Shown piece after piece: positions 44,405 through 64,000 of a stretch of 64,000 nucleotides of DNA (position 1 is its first letter; every line of letters starts with the position of its first letter). The translations under genes were made by a program, and so were the position numbers. The notes beneath the pieces were generated by a model. That model did not search any database. It was not told where the DNA came from and saw only the letters and a program-made list of their open reading frames with translations. This DNA is from Paramacrobiotus metropolitanus (Eukaryota > Tardigrada > Eutardigrada > Parachela > Macrobiotidae). The DNA is taken from positions 620,001 through 684,000 of the forward strand of contig NW_026570287.1 in assembly GCF_019649055.1 (NCBI RefSeq). Reading direction: 5' to 3'.

Positions 44405-44490
44405 TAGTTTACGGTAAACTTACTACTTTACGGTAAACTTACTGTAAACTCTCTAAACACAGTTTACGTTTGCAACTTGGTAAACTGTAT
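44405..44490. repeat. GTAAACT / AGTTTAC cluster
   Basis: The heptamer GTAAACT and its complement occur repeatedly, including the near-perfect palindrome AGTTTACGGTAAACT. It lies between convergent gene ends, and its function is unknown. Confidence 0.5.
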
Positions 44491-44598
44491 TTTTGTAAGC
44501 GATCGTCTTGGATGATGTTCTGTGCACCGCGTTGCTTTTCACTTACGGCATATCATTTCGCAGTTTTGCAAAATACCATTAATATGGCCGGTGTCACA

Positions 44599-44604
44599 TT
44601 TAAT
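44599..44604 (-). terminator. Poly(A) signal variant, ABCC gene 4
   Basis: The minus strand reads ATTAAA about 275 nt beyond the gene 4 stop codon. Confidence 0.3.
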
Positions 44605-44879
44605 ATAAAATTATAGGAATTGAACGTTTTGATACATCGGACGCGGTGCATCTGTTAATCGTCTGTCAACGTTTTTAACATTTACAGTAATTGCAAAAAC
44701 ATCTGAAAGTAGTGAACTACGACAAGGTGCAACAATGAAACCAGGCACTCTGTAAATTATTTACCATCGACCATTTAAACTAACGGCTAGAAAGATGTCA
44801 ATAAATATGTGGATAACTTAAACTAACTTTACGTAAAAAGAATCACAGCAAAAAAATTTGGTTACAACGGCACTTCACG

Positions 44880-52919
<8,040 letters not shown>

Positions 52920-54882
52920 TTAATGGGAAAACGCACAACAAAACAGTAACCCTTCCTGCTGAGAGCGCTAACCAATACCGGCACTTATGTCAGACAGTGG
53001 GGCATGTTTAGAGCACATCCATCATCTTTCGACGACAAAGTATTCAGTGCGCTTCTGACAAGCAAGAATAAAATTAATATGCCGTACGTTCTGGGTGGAT
53101 TAGTTCCACCGGTTAACTGAGTACGGATGATTTATTACAAAAAAAGAACAGCGGTTGCCGCAAGGGAAACTATGCGAAAATTGCTTCGAGTGGGTAAAAA
53201 CTGTACAGAAAATTGTATTTGTCGAATTGCGACAAACCACACAATTACTTACAGTAGCATTTACTTTCGTGAATACTTGTACACACATGCGCAATTTTCT
53301 CAGTTTGCTACTTCGCTTTTGAGTATAAAGGACGTACATACCTCGCTCATGTTGTACTTGTGGTTTATCACAAAATTATTCAGTATTGCGATGTATTCGA
53401 TTTTGCGGGCTCGTGGATTGTACTCGTATTGTACAACGCGTCGGTATTGCACTGAAAAGAAAATTGCAAGTGATTAATAAATTCATACTGAATACCTGGA
53501 GGTGCGCAAACAGAATAGACATACGCATTCGTACATCGGGTCAACATTAAATTCACTGACAAATTTTTGTCTACTCACTGTACATCCCTTAATCTCAGAA
53601 ACTAGAATAATTCACACTGATTGTAGGCTTTTATTCTAAAGATATTGGACTTCAGACTTGACATTTCTGGTTTGGTTACGATAAAGAACAAATGTATGCA
53701 CTATTCAGTACTGCGTGCGCATTGATCAATACTCGTAGGTTCAGTAGTGCTTCTCGATTTTCTTGGGTCCTGCTGAAAGTGCTGAGTAATAGCGCAGACG
53801 TCTGCAGTCAACACTGGAAACTGTGTTTATGAATAAACCGGAACCGTGTTGCATTGCAGTAGCGTAAAACGTAGTGTCATTTACCAGTATTCCCATGATG
53901 CAGGTGAGCGCGGTATGAATGCGCTCATCGATAGCATTATAGTTTAATACAATATTGCGCTCGTACGATATTATTTAATACGCGACCATATATTATAATA
54001 TTATGCCGGTATTTCATGCAAAACCCGCACATGCATAACGTTTAAGACGTAAAAATTAATATTACACTAGAAACATTTACCAGTTATAGCTTGTTAATAC
54101 TGACCGCCAATATCATTGTATTTCAGCGTGCTCACGAACCAGTTATTTGTTTTAAGCTATTCAGCAATGCATGATATCCGCTTATGTGAATCTATTTTGT
54201 TTTGTGATCGTCTGAAAGCCAGTGTTAACAGAATCTGTTTATTCTGCAGTATACTGAATAAATTATGGCCATATTATATAGTGCGATACCTTCCTTTGAA
54301 TATGCGCATATCTTATAATATTGTACATACTTATAGTACATACTTATTGTCGCCATAATATATAGTCACTGCAGTTATTCAAAATGTTTTAAGCAGATTC
54401 ATGTTTGTTTTCAGGTAATACCAACTACATGGTAAAATACTGAACTTTGGTCTTAAACAAAGAATGGTGTGTATGCCACGAAAATTACATCTGAGATTTA
54501 GTTTTCACAAAAGAGTAACGGTAGCAGAGGCGTTTTATAATACGCCCATTTCTCCTTTGAGAGGAAGAAATTGCGGAGCACCAATTAAATCCAACGAACA
54601 TTATCACGTACGCATGTGAATACATTGTACACTTTGTGCTTCCTGTTTGTTAACAGGATGATGTGCTACACCTTCACCAGTATAATGAGTTGGGGAAACC
54701 CGGCATATATCCGGTAATTAGAAATTTCGACACTGTACTGACGTTGTCCGTTAAATTCCTTGCCGGTATCTCCAGTTCGGTCTTCCCTACTGTTATTACT
54801 GTAATCTGAAAATATCTACCAATTTTTGAGGGAGCTTCGACTATATGCGTTCGGCTGCTAAACTCGATAATAAGCGTTTACG
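52920..54882. promoter_or_regulatory. Head-to-head intergenic region, ABCC gene 4 / guanylyl cyclase
   Basis: About 2 kb of AT-rich divergent promoter sequence. Scattered short frames on both strands have biased, random-looking composition, and no gene, tRNA or clear repeat was recognised. Confidence 0.4.
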
Positions 54883-57800
54883 ATGCAACGTTTTCAGTTA
54901 ACTCCAAACGCTGCCTTTACTTGTTTTATTGTTTCAAGCTGGTTGTTGGTTTTATCTGTTGAAAGTTTTAACGTGACCTTTGTCACGTGCATGTCTTATT
55001 CGTCGTTAGCTTACAGCTACAATTATTACGGTCCAGCAATTGACATTGCCATTGAAGATCTCAGAGAATTATATCCTCGATTTGAATATCACAAAACTAA
55101 TGTTTCGCCAAAATGGATGAAAACCTGCGCGGATATGGATGCCAATGTGGTGGACCTTGTGTCCAACTATATTATGCGAGACCCCATCGGCAGCGCGATG
55201 TGGGATGACATGACCCAGTTGAATGTATTTGTGGCAACTGGTAAGAAGTTGCAATACCCGCATAAACACTTGTTCCAGTATATCGGCAAAAGATAGCGAG
55301 TAAGATATTTGCGTCAACACACAAAGTTTCAGTGCTAACAATAAATGTGTTGCTTTAAAACGTTAATAAATGATGAAGATAATTAATGCCGCCTTTTTTA
55401 GAAGTGTTTTGCAGAACGCGTGAATGTAACAACTGGAATTTTGTTTTTTAGCGTGCAGTGCTTCTCTCCGCATGCTTGGAGATGTGGCTAGAGGTTGGTA
55501 AATATAGTAGAATGAATACTGCAGTTGCAGATAAATTCTGTCTCAGTTGAATTTCAAAAAGACTGAAACTACTCAGTAAGGTAGTACCAAAGATCTCAAT
55601 AGTTTAGACGCAGGCAGAAAAAAAAATTTTTAAACCTTATATCTGTAATTTGTAACCTTACTCTTTAATCGCGAGTGTCATAACTATACCTCTGAAGCCT
55701 AATTGCAAGATGTCGATCTTTTACAGAATTAAACATGCCAATAATTTCAAGGTAGGATTTGGAGTTAGTCAGGATAAAATGACTTAATGACTTTTGATAC
55801 ATGCTGTTTTCTTAATTTAGCGGTGGTTCTGACGAAGTTCTAAATGATCAGAAGCGATTTCCAACAATGTCTCGTCTGTTAACCTATCAGCAGAAAGACT
55901 TAACGGCGGTGTTGTTAGAGTTTTTGAGAAAGTACGATTACCGAGACATATCGCTGTTCTGTGATACGAATCCCGCTCTCGAAAACTTTGAACAGTTAGC
56001 GTGTGATGGATTTGAAACCGGTATGAAACGGATACAGAATTCCAATATTGTGGCGTACCGGTTTAACATGCAGCAAAAAAACATTGATTTCCGGCCCACA
56101 TTACTGGCGGCGTCCAAGAACAGCCGAGGTTAGTAGCCTATGCTCAATTTCAAGGTACAGTACATACAAGTATACCATAATAATTATTATATTGCATAAT
56201 AACTTACGTACGGTTAATACAGTACTTGTTATTACCGTAGAAAATGAATGGTTAGTATTTAGAATCTGTTAATCTGTTTGTATGATCATGTACAGTTAGT
56301 ACACATATTAAAAGAGATTTCTGTGTTTCAGTGATCGTCATTATTGCTCATGGAAATACTACCCGTGAAATTTTGGTGAGCTTCAATGTTTGTGCGGAAA
56401 TTAAAAAAAAATCTAACTTTTTTTCAAAAAAAGTTAGAATTTTTATCGCATCGATAAAGAAAATTTTAAACACGTAATGTCATTTCTTGGCTTTTGGTTA
56501 GGTCACTGCCTATGGGCTAGGTATGGCTCAAGGCGATTACGTAAGTACAAAATACTTATGAGTCTGGATCGTGACCGCATGAATTGGCGAAATACATATT
56601 GGTCAAAGACGATCATTCAGATCTAATTGTTTCTTTAAAACCTGATTCTTCTGCTGACATTTAGGTGTACATCACCGCCTATCCAGGTGAACATCCATTG
56701 TATGGCTACTATCGTTGGCAATTCCATGATGAAAAAGATGATGTAAGCTCGATCGTGCGCTACTAAAAGCTAAACCGCCTAATTAGAAGGGAATTTTCCA
56801 ATAAGACTTACAAAATTTTGAATTATCCCATGCACTAAATTAAGAAAATTTCTGTAGAAGTACTGATATTTCTTAAATTTTTTAGGAAGCCAAGCTTGCA
56901 TTTAAATCGCTTTATTTTATTTCTATCCGGCCTATGAGAGGTCCGGATTTTGAAGATTTTGAAGTGGAAGTTAAGTATCGAGCCTACAAAAATTATGGGT
57001 ACAAATATGAAAGCAATGAACCGGTTAGTATTAGTCTGCTTTAATTCGCCAAAATAAAAGATCACCTGACGGCTGTCTTTTTTTTGCAGGTATCAATGTT
57101 TACTGCACTGCAGCATACGTTGGTTCGTTTGGTAGGACAGGTTGGTCGCCGTTGAACTTATATTCGTACTTAAATATAATCCTGCGCTTTGAAAGGTCAT
57201 TGATATTTCATAAGCAGATACTTTTCGGCCTGGTCATACTTATTTTCTTTTGGTCATTGTAGCTCATAAATGAAACAATTCAGGAAAATGATCATCTCGA
57301 AGACAATGATGGCGATCTGATTATGGATGGTGGTTTCGATCCCAGGGAAGTGCCGTCCGTAATTGGGAATTTCTCAATTAATGATGGAGATCGAATTCTT
57401 TATGTTTATGTGATTGTGGCAATGAATCACACCACTTACGATTTTGCGGTAAATTAAATATAAATAAAATGAACATGGCTATGGATATGGATGTGGATAT
57501 GGCGTAAATAAAACGCATTCATAGGAAAAAAAGTCCTTTTTTGCTGCAGGAAATTTTTTCTTACGACACCATTGTTAGAAAGCTTTTGCCAGTACCGGGG
57601 ACGAGAATTACTTGGGCTTATCGGGATTCTGCTCCGCCGAATACACCACCCTGCGGATTCGGCGGCATTGACAACAGCTGCTCTGTGTGTACGTTCAAAT
57701 AAAAAAACTATCAGATATACATATGTAAAGAAAAAGGTTCGTCCTCGATAGTATGACGACTAAATTAACGCAGTGGAGCGCAAAAACAGAATTTAATTGA

Positions 57801-60800
57801 AGACAGAATATTTTTGTAACCACATATTATGCTTTAGCAGCAACTGGCGGAATTATCGGCATTGTTCTGGGAATATCTGCGGCGTTGGGAGTTTTGGTGC
57901 CGGTTACTTACTACACGGCGAAGTAAACAAAAAGAGCATTTTAAACTGTTAACTTGTACTGTACAGATACTATATATTGTTAATTTCGGCAATTCCAATG
58001 ATTGCAGGAAAAGCGGACTCTTCGAAAAAGATGCGGATGACCCGCGTTGGTTTGTTTTGCCGGAAGAAATCGTATTCAAAAATAATGCAGTCACCGGTTC
58101 CACGTATTCAAGCATAAAAAAACAACGCGTGGTAAATCTAGTTATATATGTCAGCATATAGGCAGTTGGAATCCCTCGGCCAGAGGGCCATGCATGGCTC
58201 TCCCCAAAAACTTTTCTAGCCAAACCGAGCCGCATTCAGCCGCCCGTGCTTATCAGTGCTGTTGTCTTGTCACGATTTTACATATAACTTATGTGGAATG
58301 TCTGGCATTAGGGATCATGCTAATCAGTGATTATTACTTAATATACATACGACAATGAATGTCTGTATGTGTTTGACAGTTAGCCTTGCACCATGACCTT
58401 TACCCCTGGCACGCACGTACCTAATATTTCATTGTTTACCTTCCACAGAAATCCACTGCCTCGCTAAATAAAAGCATGAGCGTTCAGATGACGCAGTTCA
58501 CCGGAACCAGCGCCAATAACAGCCGACAAGGCACAAACAACAGTTTCACTTTTACCGGAAGCATAATGGAGTCTGAAAATGTGGCCATGTACAAGCAGCG
58601 ACCGGTGTGGGTGCGCCGGATACCAATTACCAAAAAGTTCGCTCCCAGTTCATCCCAGGAAAAGCTCATTAAAAGGGTATGATAATAAATGCTAATAAAA
58701 TGTACCAGAAAAACTGATCGCGTTTTTTTGCGCTACAGATGAAGCAGACATATTCAACAAATGTTTCAAGATTTTTTGGAATTTACCCATTGGAAACAGA
58801 GGTTGGTTTGCTCTACGAAGTAGCACACAGAGGAAGCCTCAGTGACATAATACAAGGCGAATCCATTCGTTTTGAATCGTCACTAAAGAATTCGGCATTA
58901 TCGGATCTGACCAGCGTAAGTGGTTCGAATATTTGTAACAAGCATATATTGCCTTTCAAAACGTTCAGAGTAAAACACATGTACAATACGTATATGAAAA
59001 CATGTTTTTATAGGCCTTAATGTTTCTTCATAATTCCGCTATCCAATTCCACGGCGAACTATCGAGTAATAATTGCTTAATGGACAATCGTTTCGTCACT
59101 AAAGTGGCATATTCCCGCTTGGACATCTTCCCTCGACCGCAGCCAGATTTTTTTCAAGACACTCCAGAGTTTAGAAGATTTTTTACGTTTGCTCCAGAAC
59201 AGCTTCGCTCACAGAATATCTATAAAGGATCAAAGGAAGGGGATATCTACGCATACGGACACATTCTCATTGAGATCATGTGCGAAATAGCGCCGTTTCA
59301 AAACGAACAAGACGTTGATCGACTTACGGCAAAAGGTCGGTATATCATATTAATTAGTAATGATAGAGACACTAGGTAATTAGCAAGATTTATATGGACT
59401 ACGCATATTGCTTAATACATTAAATTAAATCAGTTTGCGTGAGCGCAATATATGGTTCATAAGCAGAAACCTTAATCTCATGAGAATTTGGACATTTTGC
59501 CATTTTACAGAGACATGATTAATTAACCAGTTTTATACAGACTACGTATGCGCACATATTACTAACTCAGTGTGCGGCGGTGCGTAATATCTGGTTCATA
59601 AACAGAAACCTGGGTCGCTAAGAAAATATGGACATTTTGACATTTTTCTTATGATTTTTCTGATAGAACTTGTGGTCAAATTGTACACTTAATTGCAGTA
59701 GTACTGTTAGATTACACCATATATCGTAATGAAAATTGCGTATATAATTTTGAATATATGATTCCAGCGAATGCATATATTACGGTAAATTTGGTTGCGA
59801 TACACGATTTTAAAAGGAATCAGCCCGACAAAACCACAATTCGTGTTTTGTTAAGGTCAAAACGATTGCCTAAGCATAACCTTTCATCAGAAGTACTTAG
59901 TACTTCTGTGTACAGTATATTAGAATCTGATGTAGGACTTTTTTACAAAAACGATGAACGTAGCGTACACCATACAGCAACAAAAATAATGATGAAAGTG
60001 GAGTTACTCATAAAAAGCAACGTTCTCAGTTGTTGATAATTTTAATGCATCTCTTATGTGTAATCCACAGGGATAATTGATCGCATATGCCGGCAAAGTG
60101 TTATTCCATTCCGACCCAAAATTCCCGCGTCGGCGTTATTGTCTCCAGTGCGTTCGCTGGTGGAGAAGTGCTGGGACGATCGTGCTCCTGCCCGACCGAC
60201 CATTGAATACATCAACAGTTACCTGAAATCGGTGCCTGGATTTGAAAAGGAACACAATTTCGTGGATGACCTTATCAACCGTTTAGCGGCATACGCGGAA
60301 GATCTGGAACAACGCATCCGACGGGCACAGGAAGCAACATTCGAGGAGAAGCGGAAAGCTGAGCAGCTGCTCTTCCAGATTCTACCCGAGTATGTGTACG
60401 CTCAGCAGTGTCTCGTTGAGCACGCCTCCACGAGCTTTCTCCTAATCGATTACAACATGTGCCCTTCAGGATGGCGTACGCAAAACGCGCGACATTGTTT
60501 CGCTGAACGACATACGGTTCTTATGACTTTAATTTTAGTGTTAGCCAGAACACCCTTTCAATCAAATCTTAATTAAGTTGCGTAATACGTAATACGTATT
60601 TTTCAAAAGCACCGGTTAGGTTTTGTTCAACGGCAAGAAGTAATGGTACCACAGGAGCTAATCTTGTCGAAAAATATTTTTCGTGTATGTCTTTTGGATT
60701 TCTTTAAGTTTTTGTGAGAGAACTCCGAGTGCAAAGCACAGTGCGAGTATGGAAAAATTGAATAAAGTTCTTAATTTTTAATTATAGCTCAACCGATTAT

Positions 60801-63800
60801 GATTTCGATTTTAGGCCGGTTGCCACAAGTTTATCCAGAGGGTTCAAAATGGACCCCGAACTCTTCACTCAAACCACTATCGGTTTTACGGCAATTGAAG
60901 ACTTTGGACTAATTGCAGCGGCCAGCAGCCCCTTCCAGATAGTGGGGCTTTTAAACGAAATATATTCCATGTTCGACGCAATCCTCCAGCAATTTGATGT
61001 GTATAAAGTGGAAACTATAGCCGACACATACATGGTACACGTTGCACAAAAAAAGCAAAACTAGCGAAGCATTGACCAGGGAACAAATTTATCATTACTT
61101 TCTTACAAAACTTTTTTAAAAAATTTGAAAATAATTTAAAGCGAGAGCAGTTGCTTTTAACATTACGTAGGTTAACCGCCCGAATCAAATAGCAAACTGC
61201 ACGAGCCAAAGTAATAATATAACATATTTCCAGATTGCCAGCGGTGTGCCGGTGCGCAATAATAACGAACATTCGCGGCAGATTGCTGAATTGTCTCTGG
61301 AAATGATGCGACAAGCACAGGCATTCAAAATTAAGCATCGTCCTCGCCCGAAAAATATTTTACTTCTGAAAATTGGCTGCCATACCGGATCGTGCGTTGC
61401 TGGTGTGGTTGGAAATCGAATGCCTCGCTACTGCCTGTAAGGTCACTTTATGGATTTTTAAAAGGATTAGTGCAAATGTTGCGCCTTTAAAAAATATTGA
61501 AAACCACATATTCTTAAAATCACTACATCTTATTTGAGTAAAGAGTAGTGTTTCACTGCAGATTCGGTGACGCTGTTAATTACGCTTCGCGTTTGACAAC
61601 CTTGGAAAAGGTAAAACGTTGCTTGTGGTTATTCTTAAAGCTGACAGCAAACTGTGAAACCGTTAAACTTGCAAAATGTTATTGCAGCCCTGAAGATTCA
61701 GTTCAGTGCTGCCGCAAAGGATCATTTGGAAATGCACAGTGCCGATTTTCGGTTCCAAAGCCGTGGCGTCATTGATATCAAGGTTTTTACACTGCATTGT
61801 TCGCCTAACGCAAAGGTCACATGTACTTGTTGCAGGGTAAAGGTCCACAAAAATGCTACTGGTTGCTGCAAGAGCACGAAAAAGACGATTTCGATATGTG
61901 GACGGATCCCATCAGTCATCACTCCAGACGACCACAAGCATCTCCTCACGGAGGCACGACGAAAGGTGACCGAAGTGGTTATCGGCACGCTAAGCGAGAA
62001 GAATCCGAATCTGAACAGTCGGTAGCATCGAGGCATACACAGCAAACGCAAAACTATGATTATCAGAATCCACCACAGTCGATCCCCGAAACGAGAAATA
62101 AGGAATCACCCAGACCGGCTCCGCAAATTGAGACCTCCGAACCGGTAGAAAACAATCGCCAGAAAAAGTTTGAGTTATTTGCATCCGACAAAAAACAAGA
62201 TAAGAAAACTAAAGACGAATCAAAACTGCTTACGGCCGAAGGCCACAGTAAAAGCCCCGAGAAAAAAGTGGATATGAAGCGCCGTGGATCTAAGCAACAC
62301 ACCTCCAAAGACTTGGGCTACTTTGCTGATAATGTTCGGCATAAAGAGGAAGTCCATTCACCGCTGCATCCCAAGGATTACAAACCGACACTGCTTCCAG
62401 CTGACGATAGCGGCTACGCGCAAGTATCATATTTCCCCATGACCTCTGATTTATTCCATGCCAATGATCACACCAAGTCATCCCGGCAGTCTAAAGATGA
62501 TGGAGTGAAAACACCCGTCCATGTCAGACGAAACACGGGGAAATCCCAAGAAAAGAAACCATCCGTACCGGGCAAAATTAAACGTGATAAATCTGACGAT
62601 TCAGTCATCCGTTCTAACAATAAGACAGATCAGACACAGGATTCGACGGCACAACGCCGTGAAAAGAGCGCACCGGGAGATTTCTTACAGCTACCGTTCG
62701 AATCAGGATCACGCACTAAAAAGCTTTCAGCGCAAGGTTCGTTAGGCGGTCAGAGCGGGAATGAACAAGATATTCTCAGTAATTTCAACGTTGGCGCGGA
62801 TTCCCTGAAAGCTGATCTGCAGATATACCAAACACGGTCCGATAAAAAACGAAAAAAGAAAGACGAACGGGAAAAACGTGATGCAGTGCCTGTCAGCAGT
62901 GTGGATAAATCGGGAGGCCAAGAAGCAACGGGAGCAGTTGCAGATGACAGAAAAAGCGCTGCGGCTAAGTTAAACGATGACCAGAAAAAATCGAGTTCGG
63001 CTGTAACACCGGATAGAAACCTCAAAGAAGAAGGAAGGAACGCGAAAGCTGTTGCAAAGGAAAGCAGCGCAACTACCGGCAAAGATGAAACTGCGAAAAA
63101 TCGAGCGCAGCATTCAACTCAAATGCAAAAGACAGGTTCAGAAATACCTGATGCGCCCGAACCCGCTAAACGCCGATCGCAGAAAGAAAATAAGGAAATA
63201 AAGCAGAAAAACAAAAAGTCGGTGGTGAATGAAGCAAGTTCGAAGAAAAACGCCGACGATGAATCTGCTGCGCATGAAAGGCTTGAACGTGCCCAACCGG
63301 AGAAAAGGTCAAAAACAAAACAAAGTCACCAAGAAACAGAATCAAAGATGCCCGAAAAGAAAATGTCTAAATCAAGACAATCTTCGGAGGAACACGGTTC
63401 ACGACATCAAAGTAAGAAAAGGTCACAAGCAAAAACTGAACAGAGAAATAACGAGGAAGAAACGGATGATCGCGATGTGCGTGGAAAGGCAAGGGAGGAA
63501 AACCATAAAGGGAGAAAACAGAAGAAACCGTCTGTTATGGAAGAAGAAGATAGTGAACGCCGTGACGGCGAACGATCCCAAACCATGACACGCAAACAGC
63601 AAAGCCGCACGGGGTCAGAGCATGGAACCAAGCACGACAAAGATCACCGAAGCCGTCGATCAGGTTCTAGAACACGGCGTACTTCCGACGACGAACAAGA
63701 AATGCATCAGTTTAGCAAGCAGAAGCGCCCTGAAAGCGCTCCTCGCGATGCGAAATCTAAACCGACCAAAACAGTTACGAAAGGAGCGAATTATGACAAA

Positions 63801-64000
63801 CGCAGAAGAAATCAGGATGAGGAAAGCTCGCTTAGTGACATCAGCGATATCAGTCAGAAAACCAATGAAACGGCATCGCCTCCCTCACCAGTTGAGCACA
63901 AGCGGATAACGAAGCACGCCCAAAGCAAACAAGGTCGCGAAACTGAGCAACGTGACCCAAAGCAGTCAAAAGACATCGAAAGTAAATCGAAAGCGTCGCA
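54883..64000 (+). CDS. Receptor guanylyl cyclase, 3' end beyond window
   Basis: Single-pass natriuretic-peptide-receptor-type guanylyl cyclase (GTP to cGMP). Exons are 54883-55240, 55452-55493, 55727-55751, 55821-56128, 56332-56375, 56502-56540, 56665-56742, 56886-57023, 57090-57140, 57263-57448, 57550-57688, 57838-57922, 58008-58131, 58449-58676, 58739-58915, 59014-59335, 60072-60389, 60815-61034, 61234-61436, 61562-61610, 61648-61782 and 61836-64000+. A signal peptide is followed by a receptor ligand-binding (ANF) domain. A PPCGFGG-type cysteine motif precedes the TM helix (about residues 475-497). The kinase-homology domain has HGELSSNNC instead of HRD. A dimerisation coiled coil (LAAYAEDLEQRIRRAQEAT) ends at ILPEPVATSLSRG. 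The cyclase keeps KVET (guanine-specifying Glu), the second metal Asp (TIADTYM), PRYCLFGD and NYASR, but FSDIVGF is replaced by FTAIEDF. Exon 60072-60389 contains a one-base frame break near 60112-60139. The last exon is open for 721 codons. Confidence 0.88.
59388..59648. repeat. Diverged tandem duplication in a cyclase intron
   Basis: Two related units of about 119 bp begin near 59388 and 59530 (offset about 142 bp). They share GGACTACG/AGACTACG, TGGTTCATAA, CAGAAACC and TGGACATTTTG. The duplication lies in intron 59336-60071. Confidence 0.65.

Larger units (their letters stand above)
43986..44879. other. Tail-to-tail intergenic region, ABCC genes 3 and 4
   Basis: These are convergent 3' ends. 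A gene 3 AATAAA lies at 44362-44367 and a minus-strand ATTAAA for gene 4 at 44599-44604. Between 44405 and 44490 GTAAACT and AGTTTAC recur several times in both orientations. Confidence 0.45.

Noticed and set aside
59758-60036. 92-codon plus-strand frame inside a cyclase intron
   Set aside because: It lies wholly within an intron whose flanking exons join in phase (GCAAAAG to GGATAATTG), and it has no homology I can see.
60126-60145. A 20-nt GT-AG segment that would repair the cyclase frame if spliced out
   Set aside because: It is far too short for a spliceosomal intron, so a one-base indel is a simpler explanation.

Overview
This window is nuclear DNA from a small invertebrate animal. Genes are split by many short GT-AG introns, mostly 40-300 nt. 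There is one Pol III tRNA gene with a T-run terminator, and poly(A) signals lie 80-420 nt past the stop codons. All recognisable families are metazoan: Tim10, TM2D1, ABCC/MRP transporters and a receptor guanylyl cyclase. Compact intergenic spacing and tandem family expansion would fit a tardigrade or another small ecdysozoan. That placement is inference, since nothing here is diagnostic.

Layout. (1) 0.2-11.9 kb holds three minus-strand paralogues, copies A, B and C, of a seven-exon gene family I do not recognise. Exon phases are shared across the copies. The intron-less Tim10 gene (4.1-4.4 kb) sits between A and B. A 540-bp foldback element with a 7-bp target-site duplication lies between copy A and Tim10. 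(2) 13.5-14.9 kb is a six-exon TM2D1 gene. (3) 16.6-52.9 kb is a cluster of four MRP1-like ABCC transporters: three tandem on the plus strand and a fourth inverted, tail-to-tail with the third. tRNA-Ala(AGC) lies between the second and third. A 197-bp MITE with TA ends sits in an intron of the fourth. (4) 54.9 kb to the window end is a single-pass receptor guanylyl cyclase: ligand-binding ectodomain, TM segment, kinase-homology domain and cyclase domain. It runs into an uninterrupted charged, low-complexity tail of more than 700 codons that continues past the window.

How the genes relate. The four ABCC proteins have the full TMD0-TMD1-NBD1-TMD2-NBD2 plan, so they are predicted ATP-driven exporters of organic anions or conjugates. 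Two of them differ at residues that matter for MRP1 substrate handling. The cyclase keeps the guanine-specifying and second-metal residues but lacks the first metal-binding aspartate.

Quality caution. Three genes (copy C, the second ABCC gene and the cyclase) each carry one single-base reading-frame break at or next to a short base run. That pattern fits consensus errors at least as well as real mutations. All exon models were built by eye from splice signals, reading frame and paralogue comparison.
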